In this document: piece after piece, positions 54,190-64,000 of the stretch
How the letters are laid out: the number at the start of each line of letters is the position of its first letter
How positions within the stretch are numbered: the stretch's first letter is position 1
Assembly: GCA_902702965.1 (NCBI GenBank)
Contig: CACRXP010000069.1
Span: forward strand, 1,104,996-1,168,995
Source of the DNA: Spirometra erinaceieuropaei
Taxonomy: Eukaryota > Platyhelminthes > Cestoda > Diphyllobothriidea > Diphyllobothriidae
Reading direction: 5' to 3'
DNA length: 64,000 nucleotides
Made by a program: the position numbers and the translations under genes
Notes under the pieces: generated by a model
What the model was told of the DNA's origin: nothing
What the model saw: only the letters and a program-made list of their open reading frames with translations
The model's database searches: none

Positions 54190-55130
54190 CCTCTGCTTAA
54201 CTCTATGCAAGGCATTGAAAATCAGTGGTGCATAAACGGAACTGTGTACGAACGCTCCTCGATCGAGTAAAAACCAACTGTAGCAAGCCCGAAGGAAGAG
54301 TACAAGAACTACGGCATCTCAGGGACCAATTCGCAAAGAACAACCATTCAAAGAATTTCATCAGTCGCTGCAGACGTACGCACTCGCAACGGACAAATGC
54401 AGGAGCGACACCAATGATCTGGCATCCGCTACCGTCCATAAAGAATGGGTCCGAGGCCACTAAACGCATTGTAGCAGAGTGAGGCGAAGGCATCGCCCAC
54501 CTTCCGGCGACTACCATGCGTGCCAGAATCAGGAAGATGAAGGATCGGTTGAACGCAGGTGAGCAATCAGGCGTAACTTATCAAATCCCGTGCCACAAAT
54601 GTCCTAGCTATTATACTGGCCAAACAAGACGACGCCTCAGTTGGCGAATAGCCGAGCACAAAAGGGTCGTACAGAGAGGCGACCCACTGTCTTAAGTCGC
54701 CGTTCGCGCGTTGGAGGAAGGCGATGAGTTCGACTTCGCCAGCACGCGGATACTGGCGTGGTCCGGCAAAAAGCCGGGGCGGGGAGTGTTGGAGGTGTGG
54801 GTGTCAGACGCCAACTTCAGCAGTGGACATATTGACTTACCCCCTTGTTATCATGCTCTACGCCCACGCAGCCAGGTGACCCGACCCTCATCGTTGACAA
54901 GGCCAAACGCCGTCACCATGTCATGAGACCATCCTGGACCAGGCAGTGCGAACCAGACCTAGCGACCCCCCACACACACCCTCACGATACGACGGTATAA
55001 ATGCTCACACGTTGTTGAACTCCAACAGTCTCTGTTGATGAACTCCTCTTCAAACTTGAAAGCTCAGGCTAATAAGGTCATCGGGCCCGTGATCGCGCAC
55101 CACTCCAGTGATCGTACATTTGTCTACTTT
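54190..55130 (+). pseudogene. Decayed Penelope-like element (thumb, GIY-YIG, 3' arm)
   Basis: VHKRNCVRTLLDRVKTNC, then QELRHLRDQFAKNNHSKNFI (54225-54370), correspond to the PLE thumb region. After frame changes, VTYQIPCHKCPSYYTGQTRR and LSWRIAEHKRVVQRGDPLS (about 54575-54690) give the GIY-YIG domain, with a stop just after it. DEFDFASTRILAW follows in another register. A 3' arm-like piece (GTTGATGAAC...TTGAAAGCTCAGGCTAATAA, 55032-55077) resembles the hammerhead-bearing arms but has lost helix II. Confidence 0.75.
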
Positions 55131-55420
55131 TCAACAAGAGCCTGAGATGCGTCTATTCTCTTCCATTCGCGAGAAATACTTTCGTCACAAATGTGATTTA
55201 CACAGTAGTAGTCAGTGGTGAGGTGTGTATTATTCGCTTCAAACATTTCCGCCATCTTAATCATTGGTGAGGTCCCCCCTTAGTATTGTCTACATTTAGG
55301 AAGGTTTAGACAACTCTGCTTTCGTGTTGCATTTGTTTCGGCACCCTCACTATGCTCAACTTGGGACACCAGCACCTATTAAGTCAGACTTGATGAACAA
55401 TACTCTTTTTGCGCGCTCAC
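55131..55420. other. Non-coding intron sequence
   Basis: No feature recognised between the PLE and exon A. Confidence 0.3.
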
Positions 55421-55657
55421 GGGATGCTCGCTGTTGTATCGTTCGATCAGCTGTACGGAGAAATTTTCAAATTTCGTCTCCTCATTGTCCAACTTCTCGT
55501 AATTGTCCGTGTCGTATTGCGGGAGTATCTGCATCAGCTTGTCACAGGCGCGACTGACTGCCAGGCCAGCGCTGATTGGGTCTTTGCATCGTTGCCAGAA
55601 CAACTGTGCGATTTCATAGCGTCCGAATATTACTGCCCAAAGCGCCGGCAGAACAAG
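55421..55657 (-). CDS. TRPM-like channel, exon A (pre-S1 cytoplasmic region)
   Basis: A 237-bp exon, 79 codons, phase 0 at both ends, between acceptor ATCCTTTTACAG and donor CATCCC|GTGAGC. It encodes LVLPALWAVIFGRYEIAQLF, then FWQRCKDPISAGLAVSRACD and an acidic linker to FENFSVQLIERYNSEHP. This corresponds to the TRPM segment 'LWA....R..MA..FW..G...I..AL.A.K' and the 'F..LA.ELLD..Y' helix downstream of the melastatin homology regions. The next conserved piece in known TRPMs ('LL......W..T') is missing before exon B, so one small phase-0 exon is probably unrecognised. Confidence 0.82.
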
Positions 55658-55955
55658 CTGTAAAAGGATGAACAGAAAGGGCAAGTGCAGGTCTGAATTT
55701 CAGGTGACATGGTTAATAAATTCTCATAATGACTCACCCATTTTTCGCCCTGTTGAAAGTAGTGAAACATAATGCTCATTAGTTGGTATATTGCAAGTCC
55801 AAAAGGCAATTTGGCAAGCATACGTCTGCTTTCGATAAATTCTCTTCAGGCCTGTACATTTATCTGGCTACTGAAGTAACGAATTAAAAGATACGGGCAA
55901 GTAGATGATTAAGCTATAGCTCGGGTTTGGCGAGGGGATGGGGAGAGTGAAAGAC
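55658..55955. other. Non-coding, intron upstream of exon A
   Basis: No further TRPM exon recognised between here and the end of the window; the melastatin homology region must lie beyond 64 kb or in exons I missed. Confidence 0.3.
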
Positions 55956-56520
55956 CACAATTTTAGTCAGCGTCAGGGAGATGGGTCCCGGTGCAGGTAA
56001 TTACATGCGAGTGGCTGGCTTGGTGGGTTTGAACCATGCCAACTGTGGGGCCTGTATGAAGTTCTCCTGTGCGCATAGGATCAGTTCGCGTAGCCTGACT
56101 GCAGCCGCCTCTGCCGTAGCCAGCGAGCACTACCGAAATAGTTTTGGATAGCTTGATGAGACCTTGTAAATAAATCTGAAGGCCTCTCTGGCGTCTACAT
56201 GGTGGTCTGTGTCTATCATGTGCGCGAGGGTCGAACTGTTGAGGTTCTTTATTTGACCCTTTCCTAACCCTGCTGGATGATGTTCTGTTATTCTTTTGGA
56301 TTAACGCCGGCTCAGGCGACCAACATATTCTGTCCCACAGGAGCAGGTGAAGGAGAAAGAACACATAAAGGTGGTCTGAGCTGGTAGTTTCTCCTTGCCT
56401 TCTGCGGATAGGGTGGGACCGGTGGAGAACAGTATAAGGGTGTAATCAAATTCGTTGCTTGTTAAAGTCTGGGTTAGGCATCGGGATGAGGACTCCTCTG
56501 TACTATAGGTAGTCATGCGC
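55956..56520 (-). pseudogene. Penelope-like GIY-YIG remnant
   Basis: On the minus strand 56400-56300 reads TTFMCSFSFTCSCGTEYVGR followed by LSRR, the same clade as the 41-kb element (CIYSFTCSCGAGYIGRTTRR). After a frame change come DTDHHVDAREAFRFIYKV and a tail. Several stops and shifts make it non-functional. Confidence 0.7.
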
Positions 56521-56574
56521 TTAATCTCAGTGGAGCAATCTCTTGTGTTATGGCTTTTATCCTAACCATACTAA

Positions 56575-56965
56575 CGGCATTTCAACCTTCGTGCCCGACA
56601 ATGTCCACTGTGCACCCCACGTAAAGGCAGGCACCGTGACTTTTGCGTGAATGAGTTTGTAGTGAGAGCAGACTTGTGCAGCATCTACCACACTATCTCC
56701 TCCCTGCCCCACCTGGGTCCGGTGTCAAGACGACCAGATGCGGGAGAGGGCGAAGGCGACCGGCGCGGCCGGAGCCGCACCTAGGTGCACCACCTGGTCC
56801 ACGATAAACACTCGACCAGGATTTTGACCAACGACAACGACGAGGATGACTGGGCAGCTATGCTCACGACCTATATACCCGGGGGAGGGGACGCAAGCGC
56901 ATCTGGCGGCAGGGAACCCGGTGTCAGAGAACTGCCAACGGGTACCAGGCTGCAAGGGCTATGGT
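56575..56965 (+). repeat. Family C dispersed repeat
   Basis: It is collinear with 1.7-2.2 kb: GACAATGTCCACTGTGCACC, GTGCAGCATCTACCACACTA, CCCCACCTGGGTCCGGTGTC, GACCAGGATTTTGACCAACG, GACTGGGCAGCTATGC, GGTGTCAGAGAACTGCC. Confidence 0.6.
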
Positions 56966-57009
56966 TTGCCGATCATGCCATATCAGACACTCAAAATCCT
57001 TAAGGCCCA

Positions 57010-57085
57010 GCCATCCTCACATTAACCCAAATACTAACACTAGTCCTCTTGGCTACAACCTTAATACTAACCCTAGCCCTAACCA
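57010..57085 (-). repeat. Degenerate CCCTAA-like tract
   Basis: TAACCCAAATACTAACACTAG, CAACCTTAATACTAACCC and TAGCCCTAACC variants. The opposite orientation to the tract 250 bp downstream. Confidence 0.55.
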
Positions 57086-57334
57086 TCTCCACCTGTAATT
57101 CAGAGCAAGGCCACCTATACTATGGGGGAAGGGGTACTTACTCCTGTGGCCTAACAAAATCCGTTTTGAAAGAAACATTTGTTTTCCCGTTTTTTTAATT
57201 CCTACCAAACGTCCCCCTGAAAGAGTTTTTGTTTTGGCTGAATCGCAGCTGGTAGCCAGGGGGTTGTTTACTGGGGCTATTTTGTGGGGTTCCACAATCA
57301 TATGTGACCCCATTGGCTTCTGTTTTACGTTTCA

Positions 57335-57590
57335 GGTTAGGATTAGGGTACCGGTTAAGAGATTCCGATTTTCGGGTTGGGTTTATGCCTTTAGGCTTAG
57401 GTTTTCGGGTTACAGTTAGGGTTTGAGAGGACGATTAGGTTTCGTTCTTACGGTTAGGTTATTCAATTACGGCTATGCCTAAGGGCTACGCTTCCGTTAT
57501 CGATTTCGGTTTGGGTTAGGGTTGCCGTTAAGGTAAACGGTTAACGTTTAAGGTTAAGGTTAGGGGTTGGGTTAGGATCAGGGTTAAATT
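57335..57590 (+). repeat. Degenerate TTAGGG-like tract
   Basis: Many variants of GGTTAGG, GGGTTAGGGTT and TTTAGGCTTAGG over 250 bp, heavily mutated. It forms an inverted pair with the C-rich tract at 57010-57085. Confidence 0.6.
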
Positions 57591-58335
57591 CGCTGTCCGC
57601 TTCCAAGTGCGATCTGGCCGAGTTTTTTAGTTACTATTGACCAGGGTGATACGGTTCGGTTGTATTTTGAAATACTGGGCTAGTTTAAATACCGCTCATG
57701 GGATGCGATTTAAGGAGAAGTTTATATGTCTCAAAATAATAAATGTGTTTTAAGAAGGAGAGAATTTATTTACCAAGGGACAATCTTAGACCGTGAAGTA
57801 TCGGAAATTAACTTACCACTTTATACTGTAGGCATGGACAAAAAAGAAACGAAGAGTGAATTCATAATATTGCTTTAGCTGCTAAAAGTAAAGAGGGTGT
57901 TTTTAAGTAGAACAGGCTTATATACATAAGCAGTCTTTGCCACCACCGAAATTGAGATCAGATCGAAGAAATTCGCTTTGTGACAATCTTTTCGAGTGGA
58001 ACTGGTACCCCCCCCCCCACTCCGGGCCCAGGGTAATTTCTTTGACAGAAGACCAGAAATCCGTGTAGGCTTATATAGCACTTTTTTCTGTTGACGAGCT
58101 ATGGATCGCTGCAAAAACAGCCCTGCCACATTTCTGAGAATCAGCGAAAAACACCCCTGGATGAAGTTGTTTTTTTCAGAAATAGAACATTCTTGGACTC
58201 AGTAGTCATGACTAACGCCCGTTGAGTAATTTATGGGGTCAAAACTGAAGAATTGCTTAACGTGGCGTATTTCGGTTTGGAATTTCGAAGGAAGCAAACC
58301 ATTCTCATCAATAAAGCATACTTCTATCGGATGCA
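57591..58335. other. Non-coding spacer
   Basis: A C run at about 58009-58017 is the only notable feature. Confidence 0.3.
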
Positions 58336-58755
58336 CAGTAGATGTACCAACTCATGAAATGTTAGCCGAAATTCTGAAATGCGTTTTCGACTTGAAAAGA
58401 TTACTTAGGTTGTGAGATTAATCACTGTGCAGCATAATCTTAAGATAATTTGGTTACTTCAGGATGCCAGCTTTTGAATGAAGTTCTTTCCAGCCGCCTG
58501 CAAAAAGTACACTCGCTAAAGAAGGACTTCTCAGGTAGTATGTATTTTTCTCATTGATTTTTGATGTCTTTATGCATTCAAATATATTTCACGGGAAGTA
58601 TGCATCAAAATATTCATTGTTATACTTATTTTGAAAAAAAATTACGCCTTATTCTAATTTCATGCTTATTGAGAGGGTATAATTCGGTTTTAAAAAGTTT
58701 CTAGTTATGGGACTTTTTGAAACAGTGAAAAGCCCGTTCACAAAGCATTGTGAAG
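58336..58755 (+). mobile_element. Family A MITE, left half only
   Basis: It begins CAGTAGATGTACCAACTCAT and carries the family A/B intermediate blocks (ATTCTGAAATGCGTTTTCGA, AGATTACTTAGGT, AGGATGCCAGCTTTTGAATG). It ends abruptly where a family C fragment starts. Confidence 0.65.
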
Positions 58756-58885
58756 CAATTTGTAGTAATGGGAGACTTGCACAGCTTCTACCGCACTCCC
58801 TCTCACCCACTTCCCATCCGGACCCGGTGGCAAGACAGAGTGAAAAAGACCGGAGGCGAGGGAGGGCGTAGGTGAATGAGACTAG
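58756..58885 (+). repeat. Family C fragment
   Basis: GCTTCTACCGCACTCCCTCT, CATCCGGACCCGGTGGCAAG, GACCGGAGGCGAGGGAGGGC. Confidence 0.55.
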
Positions 58886-59039
58886 TGATATCTAAAAGTG
58901 CACTAGGGCTGTGAAGGAGTGGAAACGTCTAGGGAAAGGATATGCTACTTTCTTGTTCCGGACGGACAGTGATAGATCTAGACAAGAATGCAGCCTCACA
59001 CTCCGTCTAAGGGCTCCTTTCACTTTTGGACTAACAGGG

Positions 59040-59415
59040 TACTAGATTGGGACCCGATAGGCGCTGATTGGAATGCGCACCCATAACAAAAGCCAGCATT
59101 GCGGTCGTGGCGGCAGACCAGGTGCAGGGTCACTCCGAGCCGTTTCCCTTCCACTGTTCTTGGTGTAGAATACCGGTCACTGTACGTTGTAAACAAGGCG
59201 GTGTGATGGTAGTGCGCCTAGGTGCGGATTTACACCGTGCCAGTCACTAACGCCCTCTTTTCCTCTACGGCATCTTGGACCATGTCTTGACGGCGATTCC
59301 AGATGGGAGAGCATTGTGGTAGATGTTGGGAAAGTCTACTAATTCAGATGTAAGTCATCGTCCGTGCTCTCATCCTGCTGTGGAACACACGGTGGACTTC
59401 ATCCGTCATAATGGT
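59040..59415 (-). repeat. Family C repeat, minus
   Basis: Decayed but collinear with the minus copies at 12.6 and 35.5 kb: CGCACCCATAACAAAAGCCAG, GGTGCGGATTTACACCGTGCC, then CTGTGGAACACACGGTGGAC. Confidence 0.5.
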
Positions 59416-59499
59416 AGAACTGTGATCTTAACGATAGTCATGCATCTCCGCCAGGAACATCAGACCTGATGATTCAAAAGAGATCTGAGGACGGGGAAA

Positions 59500-60020
59500 T
59501 TTCATTGAATAACCTTTCCTGGCTTATTAGCCGTCGTCAACCAGTCATATTCAACCCCGAAATATGGAACACCCAAGGCTCGAACTCGAGATCTGTTAGT
59601 TAGAAGTCCACGCCCCTATCCACTGAGCCACTAGCCCGTTGATCTCTCGGTTTAAATCGGGAATATACATTAACAGGGAACACCCTCCGATCGTTCTTAC
59701 GGAACTCATTCGTTCTGTTGTGCCTTACGGGCTCAATGGGCAACGTGGTCCAGTGGTTAGAGGCGTGAACTTCTAACTAACAGGTAACGAGTTAGAGCCC
59801 GGGGTGTGCCACACTTCGGGGTTGCGTATGGCTAACTAGCGACGGCTAATAAGCCAGAAATTGCCATTCCAGTCTCCCTTATCTTTGTCGGTAATATCAT
59901 TCTGCCTATATCAAGCGCCGCTGTGCGGCTGCTGGTTGGACTTGAGAGAGAGCACGTAAGGCACAAAGGAACAAGTGAGTTCCGTAAGAACGATCGGTAA
60001 GCGCCCCCTAACATTGAACT
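59500..60020. repeat. Foldback type-2 tRNA-like SINE composite
   Basis: A minus-oriented unit (about 59515-59640, with GGCTCGAACTCGAGATCTGT) faces a plus-oriented unit (59740-59900, GGTCCAGTGGTTAGAGGCGT ... CATTCCAGTCTCCCTTATCT). The trailing block GCGCCGCTGTGCGGCTGCTG, then CGATCGGTAAGCGCCCCCTA, follows. It has the same architecture as at 33.1-33.6 kb but is older. Confidence 0.65.
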
Positions 60021-63000
60021 TTTACTTATTGGCGTTCGGTACGTAAAGCCCTTTTAAAGGACCTGCATTATTTTACTGTTCCACACTAATGTTTATTCTG
60101 GGTACATTGCCGTAGTATCTTAAATTTGAAAACAGGGGATTCCCGGCTACTTTAGAAAATAAATTGAAATTTGTTAGCAAGTTTGCATCCGGTCATAGGC
60201 TGCGTTTGACTCAGTTAAAACAAAACGCTTCAAAGGTATTTTCGCAAGTATAAAATAAAACTGCAGATTCAAACACGTACTTAATTTAAAAAAAAGTGGC
60301 GGAAACATACTTACCACATCACTCTTTATGGAATGGGTTGCATGAAAAGGCAGGATAAACGTGGTGACTCTCAAGTTGCAAAAGAAATGCAAATAGGAAA
60401 ACAAACTAGAAAAAATGAATGTAGAACTCAAGAAAGTCAGTTGAGTTCTCTGTAATGCATTAATTCTGCATCTTTTCCTTCAATTTGGCTATTTATCATT
60501 TCGCAAAAAGACGGCTGACGAGTCTAATGCGTACTTTTAAGTGGAAGGTGAGACATGTATAAAATGTCGAAGAACCACTGGTGGAACTTTTCAAAAACTT
60601 TTGACATCTTAAAGGAAACGGTTGAGGCAGTTTTACATTCTCTCAATTCAAAGTGGCACCCAAAGACTCGTTTAATTATCTTGCGGGCTTTCAGGTTTTA
60701 GTTGACTTTGGTGGCATAAACAGTTCAGAAAAAGGCTTTCCGAAAATGCAACGGCAGCCGGACACATATTTAAAAGAGCCCTAATGAGAGGCTTTCATGC
60801 ACTTACCCGGATTTCCTAAAAGATGGCAGCAAACGAAGGGAATTAAGAGATTCCAGACTTAGAAACACAATACTGAAGTGAAATCTAGTTCGGTTTGTGG
60901 AACGCAAATTGAATAACACCAAACCGTCAAAATTACGCTCAAAATTTCCAAAAAGTCCTTTTGTATTCCTTATCTCAGCATGCAGTTAAGCTTAATTTAC
61001 AGGCATCAAGGTGTTAAACATCTCTTTTTGGGAACATTAATTAACCGGTGCCAAACGTACCTCGTACCGTTGCTAAAGTAAATAGAGGCAAATGTGAGCG
61101 TTTAATTATTTACATCGGATATGTTTTGCATGTAATGCACATCCGTTACTTTGAATTATTCTATCTTCACGGCATCAGATGTGCTTGATGGGACCAGTTG
61201 CATTATCATATTTTAAACGGAATACAAAAACCGGAACAAAACTCACTTGCGCCTTCTGCAAATTTGTGGTCACAAAAAAGTGGGAAACATATCAAAGTGT
61301 TAAACATACGCCGTTGGCGAACTAGCAATGCAGATAAAATGTTGCGCTTATGTCCATCAGAAGAAACAGGTGTGGTAGAGACTTGCCTCTCTCGCTTGCT
61401 AAAAAGATTATGGCGAGATAAAGCGGTAGCTAAAAGGAATGAGAATAAATTCTCCTGCTAACCCTTGAACTTTAACTTACCCAGGCGGCCTGAAAATCGT
61501 ACATATGCATGTTGAATTCGAGAAAATAATTTATGCTTTCAGAATTATGTAAAAACTGCACGCATAAAATTGGTTTCTTTATAATCATACCACAGTTGCT
61601 TTCTGGAAGTTGAAAGAAAAACAAACTTGGCTGAAGACACTTTTTGAACAACATTAACACTTTAAAGTAACATTTTTCAAGTACTCATATAGCAAAAGAT
61701 TATCTTTCCCAAAGCGTATACGGTGACTACCGTTTCTTGTCTTTAGCTTAGGAATATTTAATTTTGGTACCTTTACATTTATAGTTTGCATTTTCAAATC
61801 AATTTGTTTTTGTTTTTTATTTGAAAATAAAACAATAAACCATACCCATGCCTCCTGTAAGTAGATAAAGATGTTTCCGTATTATAACACAGACAATGCG
61901 TTAGTCAAAAATGCTATAGAAACCATTTCTTACCTTATGCAAATCTCGAGGGGATTTCTTTCGGATTGCAAAATAAAAAAATGGGTTAGGTAGATCACCC
62001 TAATCTGCCATTATAGCTAACCTATATATTCCTGTTTTCATACATAATTAAAGTGAGTTTCTATAGTTAGCGAAGACAAAGCTGGATGTTCAATCTCGAA
62101 GTGGAATAAGGTAAAATAAACATTTTTTAAAACTGAAAAATCGTTTTTTCCTAAAGGGCCTTGAGACGAAACTGTACTTTTTAAATGTCAGTGATGCGAA
62201 GTAGTTGAATGCTCGCTTAAGTGCATGTATGGCCTGAAAATACTAAGGATATTTGAATGAAAAATGAAACCACGAAATAGTCTGTAAAGTTGGAATGGAT
62301 TGACTCACGCTGAATTCCCCTTGCGCCTGCAACTATGATCAAAGTCATTTAAAGTTCAAATTACTGTTTAGACCGGAATGTTTAAAAGTTTTTTTCCAAA
62401 GAATAATGATAAATGGCACTGTACAGTTTTCACATGACCGTCGATTTCTTTGAAAATGAAGATCCCACATGAACGCAAAGGACACAACAGCCAACCAGGG
62501 CAGATAAGCCACCGTTTTTTGCAAAGTACCGACAGTAACGTTAAGTGAGATATGATCGGATGCCACCAAAGGCTGCTTAACGGAGATATTGTATCGTATT
62601 GGATGTATAATGTTAACGGTGTTTGGAAAAATTTTATCACCCAGGTGGACGACGGTTGATTAAATTAACGGAAAAATTTCCTGTACACAACAATTCTTAC
62701 CCAGTCACTCTAAAAGGCGAATAAATCGAAGTGTTATTTAGACTCTTCAAAATCGTAAGCCACTAATCAGTGTGCGGTTGCTACAGAATATATACAAAAA
62801 TTATATCAAGCTGCTCGCAGTACAGGTACTATAATATGCCCGGAAGAGCATCTGTTGGTCTCAAGTCACATATTACAAATTCCAGAAGGCATGGAGAATA
62901 AACACAAGTGTGGTGACCATTTTTAGCCGACCATTATTAATATAAATGCGACAATTCGAGTCGTCTTGTTATTCATATTTTTGTGCAATTTGTGTCCCAA

Positions 63001-64000
63001 AGACCGGAATTGAAAGAGAGAAGGCAAACCACCATGTTGTTATATTGATAAGTGCCTGTTGGTTCCGAGGGCATGCGGTTCAATGTATCACATGTTAATG
63101 CTATAGCGGCGTTTTTTGAAGCAATATGTTGCCCCTTGATTTTATTTTTTTCAACAAAAGAGCATGAACGGACCCAGGTCAATAGATTAGGGTCAGATTT
63201 TAAAAGTCGAAACCACGGGCGTTTTGGTGGAAGCATATTTTACCTTAAGCCCTGTTTTCAGTCATAGCGGCCACGTCCAGGGAATAAAAGGAGAAACATA
63301 TGAATCGCCAAAAGTTGTGCAATCACTGTCGGTTTGGCTATGCTCGGTTTACCTTATGGCAAGCACATAATTTCTTTTACTATCCTATGACGTCAACGTA
63401 TATGTTCTGACTCACAGTACTACTCAGTTTGGCAATATCCAGGCTGGAGTACTCATAAACGTGAATGGCAGGATTTAGCACCTGCAGCGTGTTATTTTGT
63501 TTTTCAGTTAAGACAGTCGGAAAAAAAGCAGCTGGCGTTAGTCCAAGCAGCTTATGCATAGATTAGAAAACAATTCCAAGACTGTTGGATATTGAAGAAT
63601 TGAAAACGTACGCCATATTTACTCTAAAATGGCAGAGAGGCTTTGTAAGTGACTTATAAATGCATGAACACATGCAGTTTTCACGAATTACGCGTATTGT
63701 TAATTCAACCAAACAGACACCAGGATTTTACGATGCATCCGAAAAAGTGTTCCTCGTTATTATCTTAAAAGGGTTTTCCAAGGCACCCTCTTAAGCATCA
63801 TTATTTTAAAAAACGTCATTTGATTCTTTTTTTGGTGCAGAAGATACAGTTGTGGTGGGTTTGACTGCATAAGTATTAAATTTTTCAAACTTGCCATAAT
63901 TGCATGCAAAATCAGTCAAAGCTCTGACTTGGGACCTTTGACCAATCGTTTTGCGACGGAAACTACTTATTCTGAATTTGTCTGTGAAAATCCTTCTCGC
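60021..64000. other. AT-rich DNA without recognised features
   Basis: About 4 kb of AT-rich sequence containing none of the repeat families found elsewhere. Frames of up to about 100 codons occur by chance. No splice-bounded exon with a known motif was seen. It is probably intronic or intergenic sequence upstream of the channel exons. Confidence 0.4.

Noticed and set aside
20850..55657. Assigning the channel to the praziquantel-responsive TRPM
   Set aside because: The visible residues do not settle the paralogue and I cannot run a tree; the residue three after the S4 arginine is Lys, which I cannot reconcile with confidence either way.
1..64000. CRISPR arrays, bacterial operons or viral genes
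   Set aside because: The spliced exons and eukaryotic mobile elements show animal DNA; no regularly spaced repeats or viral proteins were seen.

Overview
The window is animal nuclear DNA, most likely from a flatworm and plausibly a tapeworm (Cestoda). This rests on spliced genes with consensus GT/AG junctions, short exons in long repeat-filled introns, degenerate TTAGGG-like tracts, and abundant Penelope-like, LINE, tRNA-derived and TA-flanked foldback elements. Species identity is inference. Almost none of the longer ATG-started reading frames are genes. The real coding sequence is a set of short exons that I linked by splice sites and reading phase.

Two host genes can be supported. On the + strand, four exons (8666-10898) encode part of a neuron navigator (NAV/UNC-53-type) protein: a Ser-rich stretch, the conserved 'WLRSS..KAF' block and the NAV coiled coil. 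On the - strand, eight exons (55657 down to about 20850) encode a TRPM-family cation channel. They run from the late cytoplasmic region through S1-S6, the pore, the TRP helix and the start of the C-terminal coiled coil. Phases match at every junction I could check except between the first two exons, where a small exon is probably missing from my reading. The N-terminal MHR region and the C-terminal end were not found.

The rest is mobile DNA. Family A is a roughly 980-bp near-palindromic element with TIRs starting CAGTAGGTGGGC and TA target duplications. Family B is related, with TIRs starting CAGTGNGTGACC. Both look like non-autonomous Tc1/mariner-type foldback MITEs, and one B copy sits inside an A copy with a clean TA duplication. 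Two kinds of tRNA-like SINE often occur as inverted pairs, one with a 12-bp target duplication. A GC-rich dispersed repeat is called family C here. Penelope-like element (PLE) pieces recur at 7, 34.6, 36.8, 41, 46.5, 50.5, 51.2, 54.6 and 56.2 kb. Several are short copies bounded by inverted terminal arms and target duplications, and their arms carry hammerhead-ribozyme-like cores. A LINE reverse-transcriptase relic lies at 43.6-44.7 kb.

Region by region: 0-8.6 kb repeats and a decayed PLE; 8.6-10.9 kb NAV exons; 11-20.8 kb non-coding with repeats; 20.8-55.7 kb the TRPM gene with introns full of PLE, SINE, LINE and MITE insertions, including a 2.4-kb insert with a palindrome and a 251-bp assembly gap; 55.7-60 kb PLE, family C, telomere-like and SINE sequence; 60-64 kb AT-rich DNA in which I recognise nothing.
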